Below are positions 27,218-36,154 of a DNA stretch of 64,000 nucleotides, one piece after another. The stretch's first letter is position 1. Each line of letters begins with the position of its first letter. Below the pieces are notes generated by a model. That model saw nothing but the letters and a program-made list of their open reading frames with translations. It was not told the DNA's origin and ran no database searches. The stretch comes from Sphingobacterium sp. N143. Its GTDB lineage: Bacteria > Bacteroidota > Bacteroidia > Sphingobacteriales > Sphingobacteriaceae. Both the position numbers and the translations under genes were made by a program. The DNA lies in contig NZ_JACAIS010000005.1 in NCBI RefSeq assembly GCF_030325625.1, forward strand, positions 62,001 to 126,000, given 5' to 3'.

Positions 27218-27808
27218 CTATCCAAGTTGAAATACTAAATCCGAACCTTCTATCATTTTGCGCAGGTTGCTCAAGGCATAACGCATTCGGCCCAAGGCTG
27301 TATTAATACTCACTTCGGTGATCTCCGCAATATCCTTAAAGCTCATATCACAAAAATGGCGCATAATAAGCACTTCTTTTTGGTCATCAGGGAGTTTCTG
27401 GATCATTTTCTTTAGATCAACATCTACCTGTTGCTTTAGCATTTTCGATTCAGCACTCTCATCACTAAATTCCAATACTTCGAAAATATCAAAACCATCC
27501 GCATTAACAATATTGGGGGCACGTTTTGCCTTCCTAAAAAAGTCAACGATCATATTATGGGCAATACGAATGGCCCAAGGTAGAAATTTACCCTCCTCAT
27601 TATACTTTCCAGATTTAAGTGTGTTGATGATTTTGATGAAAGTCTCCTGAAAGATATCTTCGGCAAGATATTCATCCTTCACTTTCATATATATAGAGGT
27701 ATAGATTTTCGATTTATATCGATTCAACAATGCCTCTAGACCGGACTCTTGGCCACCGACATACATTTGGATCAATTCTTGATCGCTCTTACTTTTTAAA
27801 AGTCTCAT
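27218..27808 (-). CDS. ECF-type RNA polymerase sigma factor
   Basis: A 196-residue sigma-70 family protein with only regions 2 and 4. Region 2 contains DIFQETFIKIINTLKSG near 50-66 and FLPWAIRIAHNMIVDFFRK near 78-96. Region 4 has LPDDQKEVLIMRHFCDMSFK near 138-158 and ALGRMRYALSNLRKMIE near 170-187. No anti-sigma factor gene is adjacent, so control is not of the usual linked type. A large non-coding region with an 11-bp repeat block lies upstream. Confidence 0.9.
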   Translation of the reverse strand: MRLLKSKSDQELIQMYVGGQESGLEALLNRYKSKIYTSIYMKVKDEYLAEDIFQETFIKIINTLKSGKYNEEGKFLPWAIRIAHNMIVDFFRKAKRAPNIVNADGFDIFEVLEFSDESAESKMLKQQVDVDLKKMIQKLPDDQKEVLIMRHFCDMSFKDIAEITEVSINTALGRMRYALSNLRKMIEGSDLVFQLG

Positions 27809-28394
27809 ACGTCACTTACTTTTTTAGCAGTTCGCAAAATAAATTATCAGTTCTGTGTTAAAATGTAAATGTTTATCGTATAAATGTCCTTTCTTATTGT
27901 AAAACAATTAATTAATGATAGATCAAATTACCGTAAAATTATCGAGTAATCAAATTTTTACATTTGATTTTAAGATTTTTTAACATTTAAAAAGCGTTGT
28001 CCTTGTTCAAAACGGCATCAATAACTTTCTTAACCATCACGAGCCCTTCGATTCTCCAGTACCTTCAAAAACCAATACTATAGCCCCCTACTCATGTCGA
28101 TAAATCGTCTGGATTAATACCGAGCTTATACGGACTTTATAGGGACCTTATAGGGACCTCATTCGGATGAAACCGTATAAAGTACCTATAAAGTACGGAT
28201 AAATTACCTGTTAAATCTGAACTATAAAAGGGCTTGATTAGAACCTCTTACAAAGTGGTTACAATAAGGCGCTAACTACAACCAAGAGCTCTTAAAAACA
28301 ACAAGGTTAATCCGCCGGCGAATGTGTATGCAACAGCAAGACATGTAGCATAAGTAATCATGAAGGATGGTGCTTCGGTGAAAAGATCAAACAA
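27809..28394. other. Non-coding interval between sigma factor and glyA
   Basis: About 590 bp without a credible gene. It holds the 11-bp repeat block (28126-28208) and AT-rich DNA next to the sigma-factor gene that must contain its promoter, though no clear minus-strand -7 box was found. A short plus-strand open frame at 28360-28569 runs into the glyA antisense strand and is not supported. Confidence 0.6.
28126..28208. repeat. 11-bp unit repeat block with inverted half
   Basis: Four tandem units TTATACGGACT, TTATAGGGACC, TTATAGGGACC and TCATTCGGATG fill 28126-28169. After six bases come three units TATAAAGTACC, TATAAAGTACG and GATAAATTACC (28176-28208). The second set reads as an imperfect reverse complement of the first (GGTACTTTATA against GGGACCTTATA). 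The whole is an 83-bp imperfect dyad. Confidence 0.65.
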
Positions 28395-28432
28395 AAAAAG
28401 CGGTATCCCCAGTGTAAGGCATACCGCTTTTT
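28395..28432 (-). terminator. Intrinsic terminator after glyA
   Basis: AAAAAGCGGTAT and ATACCGCTTTTT pair perfectly. It ends glyA on the minus strand. Confidence 0.85.
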
Positions 28433-28450
28433 ATATGCTGAATAATTATC

Positions 28451-29722
28451 TTATTTATACAAAGGGAATTCAGCCATCATGGCTCTCACTTTGCCATGGA
28501 TTTTATCCAGCTCAGCATCGTTTGTTGCATTTTTCAATGCTTCATCGATCAGCTCCCCGATTTGGATGATTTCATTTTCTTTGATACCACGTGATGTGAT
28601 CGCTGCAGTACCAAAACGCACTCCTGAGGTTACAAATGGAGAACGTGTATCAAAAGGAACCATGTTTTTGTTGGTTGTGATTCCCGCTTTACCCAATACC
28701 GCTTCCGCTTCCTTACCAGAAATATCCTTATTGCGCAGATCCACTAACATCAAATGGTTATCTGTACCGCCTGAAATAATTTTATAATCTCTATCAACAA
28801 AGAACTTAGCCAATGCAGCCGCATTCTTTTTCACCTGCACAATATATTCCATATATTCATCCGATAAAGCCTCTCCATAAGCAATGGCTTTCGCTGCAAT
28901 GGTATGCTCCAAAGGACCACCTTGTGTACCTGGGAAAACCGCTAAATCTAGCAATTGAGTTATCGTACGGATTTCGCCTTTAGGTGTCTTGATTCCCCAA
29001 GGGTTTTCAAAATCTTTACCGACCATAATCATACCGCCACGTGGACCACGTAGTGTCTTGTGGGTTGTTGTTGTCACAATGTGACAATGTGGAAGAGGGT
29101 CATTCAATAAACCACGGGCAATAAGACCTGCTGGATGGGAGATATCCGCCATAACAATTGCACCAATTTCATCAGCCACTTTACGGATACGTGCATAATC
29201 CCAGTCACGCGAATAAGCAGAAGCACCACAGATGATCATTTTTGGTTTTTCACGAAGTGCAGTTTCTTCCAATTGTTCGTAATCAATGAGGCCAGTATCT
29301 TCTTTTACACCATAAAATAAGGGTTGATAGATCTTTCCGGAAAGATTTGCTGGGGATCCATGTGTCAAGTGTCCACCATGCGATAGATCAAGACCTAAGA
29401 TTTTGTCGCCAGGTTTGATTGTCGCCAAAAAAACAGCTGCATTTGCCTGAGCTCCAGAGTGGGGTTGAACATTCACCCATTCTGCACCAAATAATTGTTT
29501 CGCGCGATCAATTGCAATACTTTCGATCTGATCCACAACTTCACAACCTCCATAGTAACGTTTTCCTGGGAGGCCTTCTGCATATTTATTTGTCAACACT
29601 GAACCAGCAGCTTCCATCACTTGTTTGGACACAAAGTTTTCCGAAGCAATTAATTCAATACCCTCTTCTTGGCGTTTCAGCTCATCAGCTATCAAATTAA
29701 AAATGGCTTGATCTCTTTCCAT
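28451..29722 (-). CDS. glyA: Serine hydroxymethyltransferase
   Basis: A PLP enzyme interconverting serine and glycine with tetrahydrofolate. 423 residues. Landmarks are [10 protein letters not shown] near 22, [20 protein letters not shown] near 45-65, [10 protein letters not shown] near 85, [11 protein letters not shown] near 113 and the PLP-lysine in [14 protein letters not shown] near 217-230. It is a monocistronic unit with its own promoter and terminator. Confidence 0.98.
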   Translation of the reverse strand: MERDQAIFNLIADELKRQEEGIELIASENFVSKQVMEAAGSVLTNKYAEGLPGKRYYGGCEVVDQIESIAIDRAKQLFGAEWVNVQPHSGAQANAAVFLATIKPGDKILGLDLSHGGHLTHGSPANLSGKIYQPLFYGVKEDTGLIDYEQLEETALREKPKMIICGASAYSRDWDYARIRKVADEIGAIVMADISHPAGLIARGLLNDPLPHCHIVTTTTHKTLRGPRGGMIMVGKDFENPWGIKTPKGEIRTITQLLDLAVFPGTQGGPLEHTIAAKAIAYGEALSDEYMEYIVQVKKNAAALAKFFVDRDYKIISGGTDNHLMLVDLRNKDISGKEAEAVLGKAGITTNKNMVPFDTRSPFVTSGVRFGTAAITSRGIKENEIIQIGELIDEALKNATNDAELDKIHGKVRAMMAEFPLYK

Positions 29723-29768
29723 TGTTTTTAAATGTTGTAAAGTAAATTTTGTTTTTATTTTAATGCCT

Positions 29769-29776
29769 CAAAGATA
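29769..29776 (-). promoter_or_regulatory. -7 promoter box for glyA
   Basis: On the minus strand the site reads TATCTTTG, an exact TAnnTTTG match, 47 bases before the glyA start. A TTG lies 23 bases further upstream. Confidence 0.55.
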
Positions 29777-29969
29777 GCATATTCCATAAAGAATATCGAC
29801 AAAAAGCCATATTTTATTCGATCTTACTAGAAAAATGGCTTTATTTATGCAAATTAGCTAATTGAACAATTCATTCGCATGCCTATTTTATAGGCCACAG
29901 TGAAGCATCAATTGAATGTTTTGTAAATGTCAAAAAATCCGACACTGCCAATTTGCCGTTAAAAATATG

Positions 29970-29977
29970 TATTTTTG
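29970..29977 (+). promoter_or_regulatory. -7 promoter box for the IscA-type gene
   Basis: TATTTTTG matches TAnnTTTG, 20 bases before the ATG at 29997. A TTTG lies upstream at 29952 but with short spacing. Confidence 0.5.
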
Positions 29978-29996
29978 TATAGGATTTGGCTAAAAC

Positions 29997-30356
29997 ATGA
30001 ACAAGATGAGTACAGAACATACAGCTATTGCTCCGGTATCCTTAACACAAGGTGCTATTAAGGAGCTCCATAAATTAAAGGATCAACAAGAAATTTCTGA
30101 TGATTTTGGTCTACGCGTCGGTGTTGAAGGCGGTGGATGTTCCGGCATGAGTTATATCCTTGGCTTTGATCAAAAGAAAGAAGGTGATAATGAATACGAA
30201 ATTGAAGGAATTCGCATCTTTATGAACAAAGCCCATGGTTTATATCTGGCAGGCATGGAAATTGATTTCAAATCAGGTCTTGATGCACGGGGATTTACAT
30301 TCAACAACCCGAATGCTACGAGCACATGCGGTTGTGGAAGTAGCTTTTCGGCATAA
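29997..30356 (+). CDS. IscA/HesB-type iron-sulfur carrier
   Basis: A 119-residue A-type carrier that passes iron-sulfur clusters to target proteins. The three conserved cysteines are visible: one in VEGGGCSGMSYILGF near 43 and the CGCG pair in STCGCGSSFSA at the C-terminus. ATGs at 29997 and 30006 are both possible starts. It stands alone here, not within a suf or isc cluster, which fits an ErpA-like role, but the subgroup cannot be decided by eye. Confidence 0.9.
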   Translation: MNKMSTEHTAIAPVSLTQGAIKELHKLKDQQEISDDFGLRVGVEGGGCSGMSYILGFDQKKEGDNEYEIEGIRIFMNKAHGLYLAGMEIDFKSGLDARGFTFNNPNATSTCGCGSSFSA

Positions 30357-30378
30357 GCTGAAATTTAAAATATATTCC

Positions 30379-30420
30379 AACAGAAAAAGGACTGCGTTAA
30401 AACAGTCCTTTTTCTGTTTT
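30379..30420 (+). terminator. Intrinsic terminator after the IscA-type gene
   Basis: AACAGAAAAAGGACTG and CAGTCCTTTTTCTGTT pair perfectly (16 bp). Confidence 0.85.
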
Positions 30421-30559
30421 ACATATTTTTATATCGGGCCTCCCATTTCTTTGGATCAGGTTTCACGTGGAGAGTACGATTACAGCTTTCCCCCTCTTTC
30501 TTTTTCCATCATAATTCACTAAATTAGCGACCTTTAGAAAAGAAGCATACAACAGTCTG

Positions 30560-33500
30560 ATGTACAAAGAATATAAGCAGTTAAATTTACCGGAGATTGG
30601 TAAAGAGATTTTGACCCGTTGGGAACAGGAAAAAATATTCGAAAAAAGTATCAATAATCGCCCTGAGAGCAAGTCATATACATTTTTTGAGGGGCCACCT
30701 TCTGCAAATGGAATGCCTGGGATCCATCACGTGATGGCTCGTACAATTAAGGATATTTTCTGTCGTTACAAGACATTGAAAGGCTATCAGGTAAAACGTA
30801 AAGGAGGCTGGGACACCCATGGTCTTCCTATTGAACTTGCTGTCGAAAAAGCACTTGGCATAACGAAGGAAGATATCGGCAAGAAAATTACTGTTGAAGA
30901 ATATAATGCGGCTTGTCGCAAGGAGGTCATGAAATATACAGATGTATGGAATGACCTGACCACAAAAATGGGCTATTGGGTGGACCTTGAGCATCCTTAT
31001 ATTACTTATAAAAATGAATATATAGAGACGTTATGGTATTTGTTAAAAGAGCTTTACAAAAAAGGCCTTTTATATAAAGGTTATACCATACAACCATACT
31101 CTCCTGCAGCAGGTACAGGATTAAGCTCACACGAGCTCAATCAGCCGGGAACGTATAAAGATGTTAAAGACACTACGATCGTTGCCCAATTCAGACTGAT
31201 CAAAGATCAGCTCCATCCTGCAATCGAAAAATTGGTCGAAGACGAAGCTGAAGATGTAGCTTTTATTGCTTGGACAACCACTCCATGGACATTGCCTTCC
31301 AATACGGCTTTGGTTGTTGGTAAGAAAATAAACTATGTCAAGATCAGAACCTTCAATAAGTATACAGGTGCACCAGTATCTGTTGTGTTGGCAAAAGATC
31401 TGATCAGCAAACATTTTAAAGCGGAGGGACAAGACGCCTCTTTCCAAGACTACAAGTTGGGTGATAAAGTTATCCCTTGGGAAGTTGCCGCCGAATTTAT
31501 CGGCGAGGAACTTGTTGGCTTACGTTACGAGCAATTGTTGCCCTATATCACCAATGAAGATTTACAGGAAAATGCCTTCCGCGTAATCCCGGGCGACTTT
31601 GTGACCACAGAAGATGGTACTGGTATCGTCCACGCAGCTCCTACCTATGGTGCCGATGACTTTCGTGTAGCAAAAGAACATGGTGTACCGGGTATTTTGG
31701 TAAAAGATGAAAACGGAAAAGATGTTCCTACTGTGGACCGAACTGGACGTTTCGTCAATGAAATCACCGATTTTGCGGGAAGATTCGTAAAAGAGGAATA
31801 CTATAGCGCTGAAGAACGTGCCAAAGAGGACTTCAAACCTACGGATGTATTGATTTCCATCAAATTGAAAGAGGACAACAAAGCCTTTGATGTCAAAAAA
31901 TATGAGCATACCTATCCACATTGTTGGCGTACCGACAAACCGGTTTTATACTATCCGTTAGATAGCTGGTTTATCAAGACGACCGCAGTGAAAGAGGATC
32001 TGGTAGCTTTAAATAAAACGATCAACTGGAAACCGGAAGCTACTGGAACCGGGCGTTTTGGAAATTGGCTGGAGAACTTGGTAGACTGGAACCTTTCACG
32101 TTCACGCTACTGGGGGACTCCCCTTCCCATCTGGCGTTCGGAAGATGAAAATGAAGAGATCTGTATCGGGTCATTGCCTGAACTGAAATCCTTATTGGAA
32201 GCTTCTTTGGCTTCATCTGTTCTGTCTGCAGATGAAAAGGCCAAGAATAAAGCATATTTGGAAAAATTTGATACGGAACAATTGGATCTTCACCGCCCAT
32301 ATGTCGATGATATCGTCCTTGTTTCTGATGCCGGGCAAAAGCTGTTCCGTGAACCAGACCTGATTGATGTGTGGTTTGATTCGGGGGCAATGCCTTACGC
32401 ACAGTGGGGATTGGATCACGAGAAATTGGCAAAAGGTGAAGAGTTTCCATTTAAATCAGGATTTGATCATGCCTATCCCGCGGACTTCATCGCTGAAGGT
32501 GTTGACCAAACACGTGGTTGGTTCTTTACACTACATGCGATTTCTACCATGATGTATAAATCGGTTTCTTTCAAAAACGTTGTTTCCAATGGGTTGGTAT
32601 TGGACAAAAACGGCAACAAGATGTCCAAACGCCTGGGTAATGGTGTCGATCCATTCTCAACAATTGACCAATACAGTGCCGATGCAACACGTTGGTACAT
32701 GATCAGCAATGCTGCCCCATGGGACAACCTGAAATTCAATATGGAGGGCTTGGACGAGGTGCGCCGTAAATTCTTCGGTACCCTGTACAATACCTATGCA
32801 TTTTTTGCACTTTACGCCAATATTGATAAATTTTCATATGCCGAACCTGATATCGCTTTAGAAAAACGTCCAGAAATTGACCGTTGGATCATATCGCTGT
32901 TGAATTCGCTCAGCAAGGAGGTTGATGAATACTTGGCAGATTATGAGCCTACAAAAGCTGCCCGTGCAATCCAAAATTTTGTCGATGAACATTTAAGTAA
33001 CTGGTATGTTCGCTTATGCCGTCGCCGTTTCTGGAAAGGCGAATACACAGAGGACAAAATTTCGGCTTATCAAACTTTATACACCTGTCTTGATACCATT
33101 GCGAAGTTAATGTCGCCAATATCTCCATTCTTCTCTGATCGATTGTTCCTGGATTTAAACACAGCAACAAACAAAGAGCAAGTTGAATCTGTTCATTTGG
33201 CTAACTTCCCCGTATATCATGAAAATCTGGTCGACAAAGATCTTGAGGAACGAATGGCCCTAGCGCAAGATATTTCGTCGCTGACGCTTTCCTTACGGAA
33301 GAAAACATCGATCAACGTACGTCAGCCATTGAACAAAATTCTTGTTCCCGTACTGGATAGTGCCTTCCAAGAAAAAGTAGAAAAGGTAAAAGATCTGATA
33401 CTTTCGGAGACCAATATCAAAGATATTGAGTTTATTACAGATACAACAGGCATTATCAAGAAAAAAATAAAACCCAATTTTAAAGCTCTTGGCTCGAAAG

Positions 33501-33973
33501 TTGGTAAGGATATGAAGTTAGTCTCTTCGTCTATCCAATCGTTGACTATAGATCAAATAAGCACATTGGAATCAGCTGGTGAACTAGCCTTAGCAGGCAC
33601 GCCATATACTATTCTATTGAGCGATGTAGAAATTATAGCAGAAGACGTTGAAGGATGGCAAGTCGCGAATTTAGGTAAATTGACCGTAGCATTGGATATC
33701 CATATCACCGAAGAATTGAAAAAGGAAGGTTTATCAAGAGAACTGATCAACCGTTTACAAAATCTGAGGAAAGAAAAAGGGCTTGAAGTCACCGATAGAA
33801 TTAACGTAAAGTTAACCAGGGTGCCGGAAGTGGCCAATGCTGCCAATGAAAATTTATCGTATATTTGCACCGAAATTCTAGCCGATACGTTGGTATTTGA
33901 AGATTCACTAACTGAAGGAGAGACCATCGAGATCGATGGCAAAGAACTTAAGGCATTAATCCAAAAAAATTAA
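30560..33973 (+). CDS. ileS: Isoleucyl-tRNA synthetase
   Basis: Charges tRNA-Ile; class Ia synthetase with editing domain. It is 1137 residues, longer than the usual 930-residue bacterial form. The ATP motif appears as PPSANGMPGIHH near 45-58 (GIHH at the HIGH position) and KMSKRLGNG near 690. The editing domain spans about 190-410, with WTTTPWTLPSNTAL near 238. The length and motif form suggest the eukaryote-like IleRS clade, to be confirmed by phylogeny. It is followed after 3 bp by the DksA-like gene. Confidence 0.97.
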   Translation: MYKEYKQLNLPEIGKEILTRWEQEKIFEKSINNRPESKSYTFFEGPPSANGMPGIHHVMARTIKDIFCRYKTLKGYQVKRKGGWDTHGLPIELAVEKALGITKEDIGKKITVEEYNAACRKEVMKYTDVWNDLTTKMGYWVDLEHPYITYKNEYIETLWYLLKELYKKGLLYKGYTIQPYSPAAGTGLSSHELNQPGTYKDVKDTTIVAQFRLIKDQLHPAIEKLVEDEAEDVAFIAWTTTPWTLPSNTALVVGKKINYVKIRTFNKYTGAPVSVVLAKDLISKHFKAEGQDASFQDYKLGDKVIPWEVAAEFIGEELVGLRYEQLLPYITNEDLQENAFRVIPGDFVTTEDGTGIVHAAPTYGADDFRVAKEHGVPGILVKDENGKDVPTVDRTGRFVNEITDFAGRFVKEEYYSAEERAKEDFKPTDVLISIKLKEDNKAFDVKKYEHTYPHCWRTDKPVLYYPLDSWFIKTTAVKEDLVALNKTINWKPEATGTGRFGNWLENLVDWNLSRSRYWGTPLPIWRSEDENEEICIGSLPELKSLLEASLASSVLSADEKAKNKAYLEKFDTEQLDLHRPYVDDIVLVSDAGQKLFREPDLIDVWFDSGAMPYAQWGLDHEKLAKGEEFPFKSGFDHAYPADFIAEGVDQTRGWFFTLHAISTMMYKSVSFKNVVSNGLVLDKNGNKMSKRLGNGVDPFSTIDQYSADATRWYMISNAAPWDNLKFNMEGLDEVRRKFFGTLYNTYAFFALYANIDKFSYAEPDIALEKRPEIDRWIISLLNSLSKEVDEYLADYEPTKAARAIQNFVDEHLSNWYVRLCRRRFWKGEYTEDKISAYQTLYTCLDTIAKLMSPISPFFSDRLFLDLNTATNKEQVESVHLANFPVYHENLVDKDLEERMALAQDISSLTLSLRKKTSINVRQPLNKILVPVLDSAFQEKVEKVKDLILSETNIKDIEFITDTTGIIKKKIKPNFKALGSKVGKDMKLVSSSIQSLTIDQISTLESAGELALAGTPYTILLSDVEIIAEDVEGWQVANLGKLTVALDIHITEELKKEGLSRELINRLQNLRKEKGLEVTDRINVKLTRVPEVANAANENLSYICTEILADTLVFEDSLTEGETIEIDGKELKALIQKN

Positions 33974-33976
33974 ATT

Positions 33977-34363
33977 ATGGCAAACAACAACGAGAAAACA
34001 CGTTATAGCGATTCAGAATTACAAGAATTCAAGGATATTATCTTGGAAAAGCTTCGAATAGCAAAAGAAGAGCTTTCCTCGTTGACCGCAACGCTCAATA
34101 ATAGCAATGCGAATGGGACAGATGATACTGCGGGAACGTACAAGACATTGGAAGATGGTTCTGCAACCTTAGAGAAGGAACAGACCAACCAATTGGCTGC
34201 ACGTCAGAAGAAGTTTATCGACAACCTGGAAGCAGCGTTGGTGCGCATCGAGAACAAGACATACGGTATCTGTAGAGAAACTGGCAAACTGATTCAAAAA
34301 GAACGTTTGAAGGCTGTTCCACATACAACGTTGAGTATCGAAGCGAAAAATAAACAATATTAA
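33977..34363 (+). CDS. DksA/TraR-like protein with degenerate zinc finger
   Basis: A 128-residue protein with a long helical coiled coil (about 10-90) and a C-terminal YGICRETGKLIQKERLKAVP. DksA-family proteins bind the secondary channel of RNA polymerase. Here the four zinc Cys are reduced to one; the second position is Thr and the last CxxC is absent. This state appears common in Bacteroidota relatives. It sits between ileS and lspA. Its role in transcription control is inferred only. Confidence 0.8.
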   Translation: MANNNEKTRYSDSELQEFKDIILEKLRIAKEELSSLTATLNNSNANGTDDTAGTYKTLEDGSATLEKEQTNQLAARQKKFIDNLEAALVRIENKTYGICRETGKLIQKERLKAVPHTTLSIEAKNKQY

Positions 34364-34378
34364 TTTAGGTAAAAATAT

Positions 34379-34409
34379 ATGGTCTTTGCGTGGGCAAGGA
34401 CCATTTTTA
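34379..34409 (+). terminator. Terminator or attenuating hairpin before lspA
   Basis: ATGGTCTTTGC and GCAAGGACCAT pair (one G-U) around GTGG, followed by TTTTT. It lies 8 bases before the lspA ATG, so lspA must be expressed by read-through or from within. Confidence 0.65.
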
Positions 34410-34416
34410 TAGCACC

Positions 34417-35067
34417 ATGAAGGGTTATACTAAACCAGTCGCACTCATTGTAGCGATTCTTTTAATAGACCAACTGTCCAAAATATGGGTTAAACTCTCA
34501 ATGACAATTGGACAGAGCCATCACGTTTTGGGCAAATTTTTTCAGATTCATTTCATTGAAAATAATGGAATGGCTTATGGAATGGAATTTGGCGGTGATT
34601 ACGGCAAATTATTCTTAACTGTGTTCCGGATATTGGCTGTAGCTGGTATCGGCTATGGTCTACATTACATGATCAAAAATAAGTATAACCGGGGCTTCAT
34701 ATTAAATGTTGCGCTGATTCTCGCCGGTGCATTAGGCAATATCATTGATTCGGCATTCTACGGTGTGATCTTTAGTGAAAGTACCTGGTACGATAAAGCA
34801 AGTTTATTCCCTGCCGATGGCGGTTATTCGTCCTTTTTACATGGCAAGGTTGTTGACATGCTCTATTTCCCTTTGATTGAAGGTACATTTCCTAGCTGGG
34901 TACCCTTTTGGGGCGGTGAGGAATTCCTGTTCTTCCGCCCGGTATTCAATATTGCCGATTCCGCGATTTCAGTGGGTGTTGTCCTGATATTGTTATTCCA
35001 AAAACGATATTTTAAACATGAAAGAGAAGAAAAATCAAGTATTCATAGTGAAATTCTCGAAGATTAA
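34417..35067 (+). CDS. lspA: Lipoprotein signal peptidase (signal peptidase II)
   Basis: An inner-membrane aspartic protease that removes signal peptides of prolipoproteins. Conserved segments are LLIDQLSKIWVK near 17, FIENNGMAYGM near 47, and the catalytic aspartates in GALGNIIDS near 112 and FNIADSAISVG near 185. The ATG at 34417 is used; the frame upstream to 34390 lies in the hairpin. At 216 residues it is larger than the E. coli enzyme, with a long periplasmic insert near 125-165, as in other Bacteroidota. Confidence 0.95.
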   Translation: MKGYTKPVALIVAILLIDQLSKIWVKLSMTIGQSHHVLGKFFQIHFIENNGMAYGMEFGGDYGKLFLTVFRILAVAGIGYGLHYMIKNKYNRGFILNVALILAGALGNIIDSAFYGVIFSESTWYDKASLFPADGGYSSFLHGKVVDMLYFPLIEGTFPSWVPFWGGEEFLFFRPVFNIADSAISVGVVLILLFQKRYFKHEREEKSSIHSEILED

Positions 35068-35081
35068 CGATGATACCCCAT

Positions 35082-35113
35082 AAAAAGCCTTGTTAATCCC
35101 AAGGCTTTTTTCT
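35082..35113 (+). terminator. Intrinsic terminator after lspA
   Basis: AAAAAGCCTTG and CAAGGCTTTTT pair perfectly with a T-rich tail. Confidence 0.85.
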
Positions 35114-35162
35114 TTAGCACAAAGACAACGAAAACAGGCCAGCTGAAGACGTATAAGGGCTC

Positions 35163-35200
35163 AATCTCGATTCGCAATACTCATATCTCAATACTAAAAA
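35163..35200 (+). repeat. Leader repeat copy 3 (CTCAATACT-type)
   Basis: CGCAATACTCATATCTCAAT and then ACTAAAAA run into the ATG at 35201. It is nearly the same as copy 1 upstream of the ABC ATPase. Confidence 0.6.
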
Positions 35201-36145
35201 ATGAAAAACATAAGCTTACTCCTAACTCTCTGCAGTTTACTTGCAATCAAATCTTTGCAAGCACAACAGATTGAAATTTCCAATCTAAAAAAACATATCC
35301 ATTACCTCGCCGATGATAAAATGAAAGGTCGAGGAACAGGTAGTAAAGAAGTCTTCAAAGCTGCTGATTATATTGAAAAGCAATTTAAAAAATATAAATT
35401 GGAGCCCCGGGGTGAAAAAGGCTACCGTCAATCGTTTAAAGCAAAGGTGTGGAAAGTAAAAGTAGCAGATAGTATCCGTAATGCGGATAATATCATTGGT
35501 TTTATTAACAATGGGGCCGATTTAACCGTGGTGATAGGTGCACATTATGACCACCTGGGAACCGGCCATCAGGGTAGCTCAAAAGACTCATTGGGTGTAG
35601 GAAAAATTCACAACGGTGCTGATGATAATGCTTCGGGGACAGCGGGATTACTGGAACTTGCACGTTATTTCAGTACCAACAACGAAAAAGAACCTTATAA
35701 CTTATTGTTTATTGCCTTCGGTGCGGAGGAACTTGGACTCGTGGGTTCCAAATATTATACAGAACACCCGACCCTTCCATTGGAGCAAACCACGGCAATG
35801 CTTAACATGGATATGATCGGCCGCTACAATCCAGCGAATGGGCTTGCCGTCATCGGGTATGGCACAAGCAGCCAATGGCCCAATATCTTCAAAGATATAC
35901 AAGCTCCCATCAAGTTCAACTTAAGCAAGGATGGCAATGGCGGATCTGATCAAACTTCTTTCTACAAAAAGAATATTCCAGTGCTATTCTTCCATACCGG
36001 AGGCCACCCTGATTATCATATGCCAACAGATGATGCAGATAAAATCGATTATGATGCCCTAAAATCAATTCTTGATTTGGAACAGGCTGTCATCAAAAAT
36101 ATTATGAAACAACCTGCTAAAATGGATTTTATCTGGACAAACTAA
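35201..36145 (+). CDS. M28 family metallopeptidase, short form, secreted
   Basis: A 314-residue secreted zinc peptidase without the PA insert of the paralogue at 10180. A signal peptide is at 1-22 (ending LQAQQIE). Zinc and catalytic residues are in GAHYDHLG near 112, GADDNASGT near 140, AFGAEELGLVGS near 175, MLNMDMIGRY near 200 and HTGGHPDYHMPTDD near 265-280. Its last codons leave 9 bp before the reductase gene. Confidence 0.9.
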   Translation: MKNISLLLTLCSLLAIKSLQAQQIEISNLKKHIHYLADDKMKGRGTGSKEVFKAADYIEKQFKKYKLEPRGEKGYRQSFKAKVWKVKVADSIRNADNIIGFINNGADLTVVIGAHYDHLGTGHQGSSKDSLGVGKIHNGADDNASGTAGLLELARYFSTNNEKEPYNLLFIAFGAEELGLVGSKYYTEHPTLPLEQTTAMLNMDMIGRYNPANGLAVIGYGTSSQWPNIFKDIQAPIKFNLSKDGNGGSDQTSFYKKNIPVLFFHTGGHPDYHMPTDDADKIDYDALKSILDLEQAVIKNIMKQPAKMDFIWTN

Positions 36146-36154
36146 ACAATTGAC

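Noticed and set aside
28360..28569. 69-codon plus-strand frame near glyA
   Set aside because: It runs through the glyA terminator into antisense glyA; no family resemblance.
31562..31921. 119-codon minus-strand frame with Phe-rich sequence
   Set aside because: It is antisense to the ileS editing region and has no own signals.
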